From: JAERML01 sp035687895
GTDB lineage: Bacteria; Bacteroidota; Ignavibacteria; UBA10030; UBA6906
Assembly (NCBI GenBank): GCA_035687895.1
Contig: DASRUE010000069.1
Span: 1-25,244, forward strand
DNA length: 25,244 nucleotides
Direction: 5' to 3'
A model generated the notes under the pieces. That model worked only from the letters and a program-made list of their open reading frames with translations, had not been told where the DNA came from and did no database searches. The position numbers were made by a program, and so were the translations under genes. Shown piece after piece: positions 15,026 to 22,169 of the stretch; within the stretch, counting starts at the first letter, position 1; each line of letters opens with the position of its first letter.

Positions 15026-15817
15026 TTAGATGTCGATGCGGGTCGGTTCCGGCGCATCTTCCGCCTCGTGCTTTTCTTCGCCACGCAGGATGTGCTTCAC
15101 CATTGTTCCGATATACCTAATGATGCCGAGCGCGATGAATAGGACAAACAGCGGAAAAATCGCCTCCCCTGCTGTCACGAAAACTACGACGATGGCAAGA
15201 GCGAAGAATATGAATTTCCACGGTTCTTTCCGAATCGCACGGCGCGATATACGGGGCAGTGTATCGTACTTCACCTTGCTTACCATCAGCAGTCCGAGTG
15301 CCGCCGACATCCATGGTAAGACACCCACGACACGTCCCAAGCCGGTGGTATCGTTCCAATAGCTGATAATAAACGACGCAACGGTCAACGCGCTTGCGGG
15401 GATCGGCAGACCAACGAAATGATCCTTGTCGAGCCCGACCAACTGCACGTTAAACCTCGCCAACCTGAGGCCCCCAAAGACCATGAGAAACGAGCTGATG
15501 AGGATCCCCAACCCACCAAACGTGTGCAGATGCACTTGATAGACGAGGAATGCCGGCGCTGCCCCGAAGGAAACAACATCCGAGAGCGAGTCGATCTCAA
15601 CACCGAACTGCGACGACGACTTTGTAATCCTCGCCATAACCCCATCAAGCGAATCAAATCCCGCCGCAAGGATGATAAACCACGCGGAGGAAATGAAGTC
15701 ATCCTTGCTCGCATGGATGATCGCCATGAACCCGCAAAACATGTTCAGGACGGTGAAAAGACTGGGAACGACGGCGCGAGTGATTTTCATCGATGCGTCA
15801 CTATTGTGAGACGACAA
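15026..15817 (-). CDS. pssA: CDP-diacylglycerol-serine O-phosphatidyltransferase
   Basis: PssA makes phosphatidylserine from CDP-diacylglycerol and serine in the membrane. The CDP-alcohol transferase motif DG-x2-AR-x8-G-x3-D-x3-D is present in FDSLDGVMARITK...FGVEIDSLSD. Several membrane helices follow, and the C-terminal tail is charged (EEKHEAEDAPEPTR). A TTG at 15817 lies just after the psd stop. ATG 15790 (MKITRAVVPSLFTVLN) is an equally likely start and looks more like family members; neither has a clear ribosome site. Its product is the substrate of the adjacent Psd. Confidence 0.93.
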   Translation of the reverse strand: MSSHNSDASMKITRAVVPSLFTVLNMFCGFMAIIHASKDDFISSAWFIILAAGFDSLDGVMARITKSSSQFGVEIDSLSDVVSFGAAPAFLVYQVHLHTFGGLGILISSFLMVFGGLRLARFNVQLVGLDKDHFVGLPIPASALTVASFIISYWNDTTGLGRVVGVLPWMSAALGLLMVSKVKYDTLPRISRRAIRKEPWKFIFFALAIVVVFVTAGEAIFPLFVLFIALGIIRYIGTMVKHILRGEEKHEAEDAPEPTRIDI

Positions 15818-15823
15818 TGGCCA

Positions 15824-16474
15824 CTACAGTATCACCGCAAGCACTGTTTCCCCAGCCACAGGCTTATCGCCAAGTTTCACCTTGATCTCCGATCCTTTTG
15901 GGACAATGACGTCGACGCGGGACCCGAATCTTATCATCCCGAATCTTGCACCTGCGATCGCAGTATCGCCCACGGCGACATTGGCCACAATACGACGGGC
16001 AACAAATCCCGCAATCTGCTTGAAGAGCACTTTCACGCTATCATGCTCCACACCTATGTGCGTCCGCTCATTCCTGAAGGAGGACTTCTCATCAAACGCC
16101 ACAAGATATTCACCGGGAATGTATTGGTAGTAACCGACCCTTCCGTTAATCGGAAAACGGTTGACGTGCACATTCAGCGGTGACATAAAAATACTCACCT
16201 GGATCCCTTGCCCCTTCAGATACTCATCCTCCACCACATCTTTGATGAGCACTACTTCGCCATCGGCCGGGGAAATGACGAGATTCTCTCCGGACGGGGT
16301 ATCTCGCTCGGGATCCCGAAAAAAGTTGAGAGTAAAGATCAGGAACAGGAAAAGAAACGTGATAACGCCATACTTCACCGGCCGCCACTCGATAAGATTC
16401 CATGAGAGCAAGGACCCAACAAGCGCCACCAGGATAACAACGAGAACAACATCGTAGCCGTACTTGCTAATCAC
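15824..16474 (-). CDS. psd: Phosphatidylserine decarboxylase proenzyme, short type
   Basis: Psd converts phosphatidylserine to phosphatidylethanolamine using a pyruvoyl group made by self-cleavage. About 216 residues with two N-terminal membrane helices match the short (archaeal-type) family. The cleavage site is the FGS in GMIRFGSRVD, with the new pyruvoyl from Ser185. ISPADGEVV and FMSPLNVHVNRFP are further signatures. GTG 16474 overlaps the purC stop as GTGA and has AAGGA five bases upstream, which I prefer over TTG 16477. It is followed by pssA in the same transcript. Confidence 0.93.
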   Translation of the reverse strand: MISKYGYDVVLVVILVALVGSLLSWNLIEWRPVKYGVITFLFLFLIFTLNFFRDPERDTPSGENLVISPADGEVVLIKDVVEDEYLKGQGIQVSIFMSPLNVHVNRFPINGRVGYYQYIPGEYLVAFDEKSSFRNERTHIGVEHDSVKVLFKQIAGFVARRIVANVAVGDTAIAGARFGMIRFGSRVDVIVPKGSEIKVKLGDKPVAGETVLAVIL

Positions 16475-17238
16475 CAATTTCCTTCGTGCGAGGTTGTGCT
16501 ATACAGCCGGCTGTGCACGTCGCGATATGTGTCGAGTTCGGGAACCCTGCCGTGCCTGATCGCTCTCCCCTTTTTCTGTTGAACGAGACTGCATGTCCGC
16601 GGGGAAATCTCATCCCCGATAATTATCTGGTTGTTGGCAATCCCGAATTCGAGCGATAAAGACTGGAGCTTCAAACCCCGCCGCCCGAAGAATGAGCGGA
16701 GCACCACGTTGGTCTTGGAGGCCACCCTGTTCATCACCCGCAATTGTTCGGGTGTGGCTATATTCATGGCATAAATATGGAACTCATTGACCAGGGGATG
16801 CTCTTGTTCCGGGCGTTTGTGGTAATGTTCAATCACCGGGAAAGGCAGATCTGTGCCCTCCTTTAGGCCGAGCCTCCGAGCACCTGCCCCCAAGGCTGTG
16901 TTGTGTACTTGGACCTCCAATGGTATCATTGCCAGATGTTTCACCAGCATCGAAGAAGAAGATGCCTTTTCGATGAAGTGGGTCGGGATGTGAAAGCCAG
17001 CGAGGTAGCTGAAAAGATAGGATGAGATATCGTTGATCAGAGTCGCGAATCCGGTCGCTTCCTCCCCAATGCCGGCACTATGGGTTGTATCCTTACCGAG
17101 CGTTGAATGTCGCAACCGGCGCTCTGTCTCTGTGAGGTTTGTCTTGTCCGGGGGATTCGTAAATGTTAGAAGGAGAACCCCTTCCTTGCCCGAGTCATAG
17201 AAATTCTTCGACGTTCCTCCGAACCGAAGAATGCTCAC
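16471..17238 (-). CDS. purC: SAICAR synthase
   Basis: PurC joins aspartate to CAIR in purine synthesis, using ATP. The 255 residues carry NDISSYLFSYLAGFHIPTHF, MIPLEVQVHNTALGAGARRLGL and IIIGDEISPRTCSLV, at the expected order and spacing. The N-terminus GGTSKNFYDSGKEGVLLLTFTN is the variant ATP-binding hairpin. The start is GTG 17238 with GAGGT seven bases upstream. It is the first gene of a mixed purine/phospholipid/Tat operon with a promoter at 17294-17322. Confidence 0.92.
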   Translation of the reverse strand: MSILRFGGTSKNFYDSGKEGVLLLTFTNPPDKTNLTETERRLRHSTLGKDTTHSAGIGEEATGFATLINDISSYLFSYLAGFHIPTHFIEKASSSSMLVKHLAMIPLEVQVHNTALGAGARRLGLKEGTDLPFPVIEHYHKRPEQEHPLVNEFHIYAMNIATPEQLRVMNRVASKTNVVLRSFFGRRGLKLQSLSLEFGIANNQIIIGDEISPRTCSLVQQKKGRAIRHGRVPELDTYRDVHSRLYSTTSHEGNW

Positions 17239-17293
17239 CGGCGATACCTCATTTCACTCATAGAATGCTGTTCTTACGCGCTCTCCTACGTAA

Positions 17294-17322
17294 AAGGTAA
17301 GAAATGCACGTCTGAAAGTCAA
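17294..17322 (-). promoter_or_regulatory. Promoter of the purC operon
   Basis: Minus-strand TTGACT (17317-17322) and TACCTT (17294-17299) are separated by 17 bases. Transcription would start near 17287, about 49 bases before the purC GTG. The -35 region GTTGACTTT is mirrored by an identical copy on the plus strand at 17354-17362. Confidence 0.6.
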
Positions 17323-17471
17323 CGCGACTGGCGGGCTCTTTGGAGTTCCCGCAGTTGACTTTAAAGATGAAATGACCAATGTTTCAACTGTCGTTCCGTC
17401 ACCGATCGCCTTTCTTCACTGGCGCCCGACCTGTGAACAGTTTTCAGATTGTTCCCTCCCCACACAACGAT

Positions 17472-19463
17472 ATGACGTCGTCATACCTCAGCGTCGATGG
17501 TCTTCTTCCATCTGTCCAGCGTTGGGTCGTCTTCTCCATGCTTGCTCTCACCACATTGGTGTTGATGATCAACTCGCATGACAGTGGCATCGCGAAGACT
17601 CCGTTGTTTGTCCTCTGCGCACTGCTGATTGCAGCCCTTTCAGGGACTTCCTGGCTTCGCACGGGACGGTTGGAGATCCATCTCACCCGACTGGATGTCG
17701 CGGTCATCATGCTCCTGGTTGTTGCTCTCATTTCAAGCTCGATAACCACACGGGAACGATCGCCCATTGCACTTCAATTCCTACTCAGCTCGGCGATTTC
17801 CTTTTTCGCCGGGAGTTCCCTCTTCGACCGAAAAGACCGGTTTCACCAATTGCTGAACGTGCTCGCATGGTTCAGCGGTGCAGTGGGTGTAGCGGGCTTG
17901 CTTCAGTTTTTTTTCAACGACCGTTTAGTACTGGATTTCTTCACCGACGGAAACCGTCGTGTCGGCTCAACGTTGGGGAATGCGGTATTTCTCAGCGGCT
18001 ATATCGTCCTAACGCTTCCCCTCATGGCTGTGAGGATGATGGACAAGCATCTCACGCGCGTGTCCCGCGTTTTTCATGGAGCCCTCGTCACTGTACTTAC
18101 TTTCCTTCTCGTGATATCACAATCGCGGAGCAGCTACGTGGCCTTTGCAGTTGGCGGCTTGGCTCTGTTGGTTCTCATCACGCGATTCAGCAAGCGGGCC
18201 CTGGTTTCGGTTCCAGTGGTCATTCTTCTTGGCGGGCTGATAGCTGCGTTCCTTGCGCCTAACCTGGGCCCTCGAATTGGAAATGCCTTTTCTTTCGAAC
18301 CCACCTCCTCGTTCGCAAGGAGGCTCTACTTCTGGAGCGCGGGTCTCGAAGCATTCAAAGCCGCGCCGTTCCTGGGTCATGGGCCGGGGAGTTATGAAGT
18401 GGTAATGAGGGAATACCGGTCACCCGACTACTGGATTGTGAAAAGTGAAGATGTTGTGCCTCACGCCCATAATGAGTTGATAGAAGTAGCAAGTGACCTC
18501 GGTGTTTTTGGTCTCGTCGTGTTTCTGGCCATTCTCGGTTTGGCAATCGCCACGGCAAAGAGAGTGATACAGAAAGGAAGCGAATGGCATAGGCTTTACA
18601 GCGGGGCTATTTCCTGTTCACTCCTTGCCATTTTCGTTGACAACATGGCGAACGTCTCGCTCCGACAGGCACCTGTGGCAGCCCTTGCCTGGCTCATACT
18701 CGGTGTTTTGGACTCGCGTTTGTTCTCTTCGCAGGTGCTGGTTACCCGACGGATTACGTTTTCTGCTCCTCGTTGGGTTGCGTTTCTCCCCGTGATAACA
18801 TGGTGTGTTTTTGTCTGGTTCACTTTCGCATCCTTGAGGCGAGCGGTCGAAGCTGACGCGCACATCATGAGAGGGGTACTGGCTCACGTGGACGGTCGCA
18901 CTGAAAAGGCGATCGATGAATTCACTGCAGCACTTGCCCTCGATCAGGAGGACCTCTTTGTCCGTTCCAATCTGTCGCTGACACTTCTCAAGGCTAACAG
19001 GTTCACCGAGCTTCTCGCCGCCACGAAGGGGATCCATCGTTTCTCCCCATCATACCCAAAATCGAACTTGATGCAGGCAATCGCTTTCTATTCACTCAGG
19101 CAATACCCTGACGCACTTGAGAGTATTCAGAGGGAGATTGAGCTTCGAGGTCATCCCGAAGCTTTCTACGTACAGGCATTGACGCATCAGGCTCTCGGCA
19201 ATGTGCATAGGGAACAGATGGCGCTGGAGAATCTCGTGATGAGTTGTGGCCGGGGAAGAATCGAGTACCAGTTGGAAGCCGCGACGGCCCGGTTGCTTGT
19301 ACTCGCTGCGAATCACGGTGACCTGGAACGATTGAAGGAAATGATGTTGGAGCTCGCCCGGAACCTCCCCGATAACCGTGTCACAGTACGAACACTTCAG
19401 GACGTTGAGGCACGTCTGGCACAACCAGAAAAACAACAGCCTGTGGAGCGTACCTACCGGTAA
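17472..19463 (+). CDS. O-antigen ligase/polymerase-like membrane protein with C-terminal TPRs
   Basis: This large integral membrane protein has about ten helices before residue 460. It also has the Wzy/WaaL signature PHAHNELIEVASDLGVFGL, preceded by GHGPGSYE in the large periplasmic loop. Such proteins link or polymerise glycan on lipid carriers. A soluble C-terminal third contains at least three TPR-like units (HVDGRTEKAIDEFTAALALD and YSLRQYPDALESIQ are examples). The frame opens at ATG 17379; I prefer ATG 17472 because a -35-like TTGACT at 17355 would place transcription start after 17379. Neither start has a ribosome site. The substrate is unknown, and no sugar transferases are nearby. 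Confidence 0.88.
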   Translation: MTSSYLSVDGLLPSVQRWVVFSMLALTTLVLMINSHDSGIAKTPLFVLCALLIAALSGTSWLRTGRLEIHLTRLDVAVIMLLVVALISSSITTRERSPIALQFLLSSAISFFAGSSLFDRKDRFHQLLNVLAWFSGAVGVAGLLQFFFNDRLVLDFFTDGNRRVGSTLGNAVFLSGYIVLTLPLMAVRMMDKHLTRVSRVFHGALVTVLTFLLVISQSRSSYVAFAVGGLALLVLITRFSKRALVSVPVVILLGGLIAAFLAPNLGPRIGNAFSFEPTSSFARRLYFWSAGLEAFKAAPFLGHGPGSYEVVMREYRSPDYWIVKSEDVVPHAHNELIEVASDLGVFGLVVFLAILGLAIATAKRVIQKGSEWHRLYSGAISCSLLAIFVDNMANVSLRQAPVAALAWLILGVLDSRLFSSQVLVTRRITFSAPRWVAFLPVITWCVFVWFTFASLRRAVEADAHIMRGVLAHVDGRTEKAIDEFTAALALDQEDLFVRSNLSLTLLKANRFTELLAATKGIHRFSPSYPKSNLMQAIAFYSLRQYPDALESIQREIELRGHPEAFYVQALTHQALGNVHREQMALENLVMSCGRGRIEYQLEAATARLLVLAANHGDLERLKEMMLELARNLPDNRVTVRTLQDVEARLAQPEKQQPVERTYR

Positions 19464-19482
19464 CAGCCCAATCAAAGCACAA

Positions 19483-19511
19483 GCGTTCCACCGGAACAAT
19501 CGGTGGAACGC
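19483..19511. terminator. Strong hairpin between convergent genes
   Basis: GCGTTCCACCG (19483-19493) and CGGTGGAACGC (19501-19511) form a perfect 11-bp stem with a 7-base loop. It sits between the ends of the Wzy-like gene (+) and the OmpA gene (-), so it can serve both. No clear T-run follows on either strand. Confidence 0.65.
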
Positions 19512-19541
19512 CTGCGCTACATCTTGTTGCCTCTATTTCTT

Positions 19542-21083
19542 CTATTTCTGCACGTGAAACTCGATACGCCGGTTTTGTGAACGTCCTTCAGCGGTGTCAT
19601 TCGGCGCAATCGGGTCACGCATGCCCTTGCCAGCTGTCGTGAGCCGGTTCGCCGCTATTCCCTTCTTGACCAGCCACGCTTTCACCGCCTGTGCCCGACG
19701 GGCGGAGAGGTTCTCATTCACGGTCACGCTCCCAACATTGTCCGTATATCCGGCAATCTCCACTCCCACATCCGGATTGGAAACAAGCGCGATATATGCT
19801 TTTTCCAGAATCGACTCGGATTCACGAGTTAACTTCGCGCTTCCTGTCGCAAAGTTGACGCCCTCAAGGATGACCGTTTTTCCTCGCTCGAGTATGATCG
19901 TTTCCTTCATTACGTCGTCCTTGGGGTTGAGCGGATTCGTCCTCCGCGTAACCTCAGCTCCATCGTTGATCCCGCCGCCGTCCGTATCTACCTTAGTTGG
20001 ATCTGTTCGGTATTTCTTGACCTCGTCCGCGTCGGTCAACCCATCGGCATCCGTGTCAGGTTTGCCGGGATCGGTATGGTAGGTTTTCACTTCGTCCCAA
20101 TCGGACAGACCGTCACCATCAGTATCGACCTTGAGGGCATCGGTGTTGTTCCTGAGGATTTCATCTCCATCAGTGAGGCCGTCGCCATCTGTGTCGAGTT
20201 TGAGCGGATCACTCTTATACTTGAGGACCTCATCTCCATCAGAGACACCGTCAGCATCAGTGTCGGATTTTGCAGGGTCGGTCTTATACGTCAGCACTTC
20301 ATCACCGTCGGCAAGACCGTCGCCATCCGTGTCAACCTTCAGCGGATTCGTCTTAAAGCGCTTTGCCTCGTCTCCATCGTTTAGACCATCACCATCAGTG
20401 TCTGGAGCCTCCGGATTGGTACCAAGTCTTCGCTCCTCGCCGTTGGTCAGTCCATCGCTGTCATCATCATCTGCGTCGCCACTTCCAAGGTAGATATTCA
20501 GACCAGCCTTCACGGAAGCCCAGCTATCACGGGAATTGTACTCAAATGATTCAGTCTTATCATCTACCACTCTGTACCCCAAATCCAGTACCAGCGATGC
20601 CTTTCGCGAGACGAATGCCTCAAACCCAATTCCCATCGGAATTATAATGCTGTTTGTGTATTTATCATTCGGGATGTAGACCCCCAAGCCATCCTTCCGC
20701 TTGTAAAACATCCCACCGCCGCCGACATAGAGGTATGGAGAAAAGAGCTTCCCTGGCGCCAGGTGGAACCAACCAACCAGCGATATAGGGATTGCATCGA
20801 GTCGGATGTAATCAGATGATGGATAAAAGGGAAATAGAGGCTTCTGTGAGCTTTTTAATACTTCGTAACCACCTGTAAGGCCAAGAGAGAATACTCTCGT
20901 GAGCCCGTATCGCAGCATGACTTCTCCGCCTGATGAAGTCTTCCTTGTGTTGAAGTCATTGTACCATTGGTTTACCCCTCCGTGAAAACCCAGCGACCAC
21001 CTTCCCTGCGTATTCTGCGCAACGGTACTATCCCATGCAACAAAATGACTGACAAGAAAAAAGATGATAGCGAGTTGTTTCAT
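19542..21083 (-). CDS. OmpA-family outer membrane protein with thrombospondin type-3 repeats
   Basis: This is an outer-membrane protein that anchors to peptidoglycan. The 513 residues comprise a signal peptide (cleavage near AQ/N at 23) and a beta-barrel-like domain (about 28-200). Eight calcium-binding thrombospondin type-3 units of exactly 23 residues follow from 205 (DTDGDGLxDGDE pattern). The C-terminal OmpA domain (about 400-513) has NFATGSAKLT, AGYTDNVGS, NLSARRAQAV and SQNRRIEF. GGAGG lies nine bases before ATG 21083, and a promoter is at 21176-21204. The arrangement is common in the Bacteroidota/Chlorobiota group. Confidence 0.95.
   Translation of the reverse strand: MKQLAIIFFLVSHFVAWDSTVAQNTQGRWSLGFHGGVNQWYNDFNTRKTSSGGEVMLRYGLTRVFSLGLTGGYEVLKSSQKPLFPFYPSSDYIRLDAIPISLVGWFHLAPGKLFSPYLYVGGGGMFYKRKDGLGVYIPNDKYTNSIIIPMGIGFEAFVSRKASLVLDLGYRVVDDKTESFEYNSRDSWASVKAGLNIYLGSGDADDDDSDGLTNGEERRLGTNPEAPDTDGDGLNDGDEAKRFKTNPLKVDTDGDGLADGDEVLTYKTDPAKSDTDADGVSDGDEVLKYKSDPLKLDTDGDGLTDGDEILRNNTDALKVDTDGDGLSDWDEVKTYHTDPGKPDTDADGLTDADEVKKYRTDPTKVDTDGGGINDGAEVTRRTNPLNPKDDVMKETIILERGKTVILEGVNFATGSAKLTRESESILEKAYIALVSNPDVGVEIAGYTDNVGSVTVNENLSARRAQAVKAWLVKKGIAANRLTTAGKGMRDPIAPNDTAEGRSQNRRIEFHVQK
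19920..20471 (-). repeat. 69-bp in-frame tandem repeats (TSP3 units of the OmpA gene)
   Basis: Eight consecutive units of 23 codons begin at residues 205, 228, 251, 274, 297, 320, 343 and 366. Spacing is exact up to the last unit, which is altered. The DNA copies are similar but not identical, so the array is old. Such repeats bind calcium and act as a stiff spacer between the barrel and the peptidoglycan-binding domain. Confidence 0.9.
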
Positions 21084-21175
21084 CAGTAGGTTCCTCCATA
21101 ACTAAGTTAAACAGAGAGAACGATCCGTTCTCCCGCACCTCGGACAACCACCAATGTGCGAAGAAAATTTGAATG

Positions 21176-21204
21176 AAACTATATGTTTTGAACGCAAAAG
21201 TCAA
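21176..21204 (-). promoter_or_regulatory. Candidate promoter of the OmpA gene
   Basis: Minus-strand TTGACT (21199-21204) is 17 bases from TAGTTT (21176-21181); TATAGT (21178-21183) is a better -10 but at 15 bases. Two more TTGAC copies lie upstream at 21212-21216 and 21219-21223. The leader would be about 86 bases. The rest of the gene-free stretch up to 21374 shows nothing else I can support. Confidence 0.5.
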
Positions 21205-21374
21205 GGTGTTTGTCAAGTGTCAACCGGTAATCGTATATGTTCGTGTGTCGAACAAGAAACTCTTGTTCGTGTGGTGGGGTTCGAACTCGCCGAAGGTTCT
21301 GTTCACGACGGTCATGTGTCTTCAGGTTGCAAGTACCGATCGATGCAAGATGTCCTTCTTCCGTGCCGGAATCG

Positions 21375-21403
21375 TTGACATTCGGAGGGGAATTGAGTAA
21401 ATT
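21375..21403 (+). promoter_or_regulatory. Promoter of the tRNA cluster
   Basis: A consensus TTGACA (21375-21380) is followed after exactly 17 bases by TAAATT (21398-21403). Transcription would begin near 21410, 13 bases before tRNA-Gln. The -10 box is identical to that of the GAF-GGDEF gene. Confidence 0.7.
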
Positions 21404-21422
21404 ATTGACCGATTTGACGTAT

Positions 21423-21493
21423 TGCCCCGTCGTCTAATGGCAAGACAGCAGACTCTGGATCTGTTTATCGAGGTTCGAATCCTTGCGGGGCAG
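21423..21493 (+). tRNA. tRNA-Gln (CTG)
   Basis: A complete 71-base cloverleaf. The acceptor TGCCCCG/CGGGGCA is perfect, with U1-A72 as usual for tRNA-Gln. The D stem is GTCT/AGAC, the anticodon stem GCAGA/TCTGT with loop CTCTGGA (anticodon CTG), and the T arm is CGAGG-TTCGAAT-CCTTG. The discriminator is G and CCA is not encoded. Confidence 0.93.
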
Positions 21494-21508
21494 CGTTTTG
21501 GGGAGTGC

Positions 21509-21576
21509 GGATCTCGGATTTGTGATTTCGGATTGAGGAATGCAGCTCTTCCATCCGCAATCTCAATGCGCAATCC
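21509..21576. repeat. Imperfect GGATT-rich inverted repeat between tRNA genes
   Basis: The left arm (21509-21533) and the right arm (21553-21576) are near reverse complements, about 19 of 24 positions, around a 19-base loop. Both contain tandem-like GGATTnCGGATT words. It does not look like a terminator (no T-run). It resembles short dispersed intergenic repeats. Confidence 0.5.
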
Positions 21577-21588
21577 AAAGTTCATTCT

Positions 21589-21663
21589 GGCCTTATCGTC
21601 TAACGGTTAGGACGGAGCCCTCTCAAGGCTCAAATACGGGTTCGATCCCCGTTAAGGCTACCA
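21589..21663 (+). tRNA. tRNA-Glu (CTC)
   Basis: A complete cloverleaf of 75 bases including an encoded CCA. The acceptor is GGCCTTA/TAAGGCT with a G1-U72 wobble. The anticodon stem is GAGCC/GGCTC with loop CTCTCAA (anticodon CTC), and the T arm is ACGGG-TTCGATC-CCCGT. The discriminator is A. Confidence 0.92.
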
Positions 21664-21705
21664 CGAATGGTCAATGGTTCGCCTTAACAACGGAGTTCGG
21701 TTTTT

Positions 21706-21780
21706 GCGCCGGTAGCTCAACTGGATACCCGCCTGACCGAAAACAATGCACACAACAGGCGGTCGGGCGGGGAGCATCAA
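21706..21780 (+). pseudogene. Broken tRNA (5' acceptor and D arm) interrupted by a hairpin
   Basis: Bases 21706-21727 are the usual first 22 bases of an Arg-type tRNA (acceptor GCGCCGG, TA, D-stem GCTC, loop AACTGGATA). A 12-bp stem follows at once, CCCGCCTGACCG (21728-21739) with CGGTCGGGCGGG (21760-21771), one pair being T-G. Directly after it comes GAGC, the expected second half of the D stem. No matching anticodon arm, T arm or CCGGCGC acceptor strand follows, so no functional tRNA can form. Whether the hairpin is an insertion is inference. Confidence 0.6.
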
Positions 21781-21833
21781 GTCCAGCAAAAGAAAGAACG
21801 CTGCCTGGGAATGGTCCTTGAAAAGTTTTCATT

Positions 21834-21905
21834 GCGCTCGTGGTGTAACGGATAGCACGGAAGCCTACGAAGCTTTTAGTCTGGGTTCAAATCCCGGCGA
21901 GCGCA
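21834..21905 (+). tRNA. tRNA-Arg (ACG)
   Basis: A complete 72-base cloverleaf. The acceptor is GCGCTCG/CGAGCGC and the D stem GGTG/GCAC. The anticodon stem is GAAGC/GCTTT with loop CTACGAA (anticodon ACG, read as ICG after deamination), and the T arm is CTGGG-TTCAAAT-CCCGG. The discriminator is A and CCA is not encoded. Confidence 0.93.
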
Positions 21906-22020
21906 CAAGTGAAGTGTGGAAGGGGATTTTGACGTTGCGGCAAGTGGAGCGTTAGGTTTTCTCCACCTTCACGTATATGTCGCTCCGGCGGACAGGGACT
22001 CCCTTCCGGCGCACATCACA

Positions 22021-22054
22021 GGGAAGAGTGATTTTGCTCTTCCCTTTTCCTTTT
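22021..22054 (+). terminator. Rho-independent terminator of the tRNA cluster
   Basis: GGGAAGAG (22021-22028) and CTCTTCCC (22037-22044) pair perfectly around an 8-base loop, followed by TTTTCCTTTT. It ends the plus-strand tRNA transcript and is the clearest classical terminator in the window. Confidence 0.85.
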
Positions 22055-22110
22055 GAACGGGGGGTCTTGGCCTAGCCAGTTTGCGTTGTGTTCTTTTATC
22101 CTTGCGCCGT

Positions 22111-22139
22111 TTGATTTCTGCATGGAAATCTTCTATGTT
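22111..22139 (+). promoter_or_regulatory. Candidate promoter of the DUF1028 gene
   Basis: TTGATT (22111-22116) and TATGTT (22134-22139) are 17 bases apart, each matching 4/6 positions. Transcription would start near 22146, 24 bases before ATG 22170, which supports that start over the upstream one at 22053. Confidence 0.5.
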
Positions 22140-22169
22140 CTACCCACACTGATAGTCAAGGAACAATTT

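Noticed and set aside
15419..16183. A 254-residue plus-strand frame
   Set aside because: It lies antisense to pssA and psd and is rich in Arg/His/Asp as expected for a shadow frame.
19920..20471. Regular 69-base repeats as a possible CRISPR array
   Set aside because: The repeats are in frame with the OmpA gene, encode TSP3 units and have no unique spacers.
21154..21437. Several overlapping plus-strand frames of 66-75 residues
   Set aside because: They overlap in three frames, have no ribosome site or family features, and cover the promoters of OmpA and the tRNA cluster.
21540..21955. Plus-strand frames of 69-93 residues through the tRNA cluster
   Set aside because: They run across tRNA genes and are non-coding shadows.
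22053..22169. Upstream extension of the DUF1028 gene
   Set aside because: The start lies in the T-run of the tRNA terminator, before the likely promoter, and has no ribosome site; ATG 22170 has one and begins a signal peptide.
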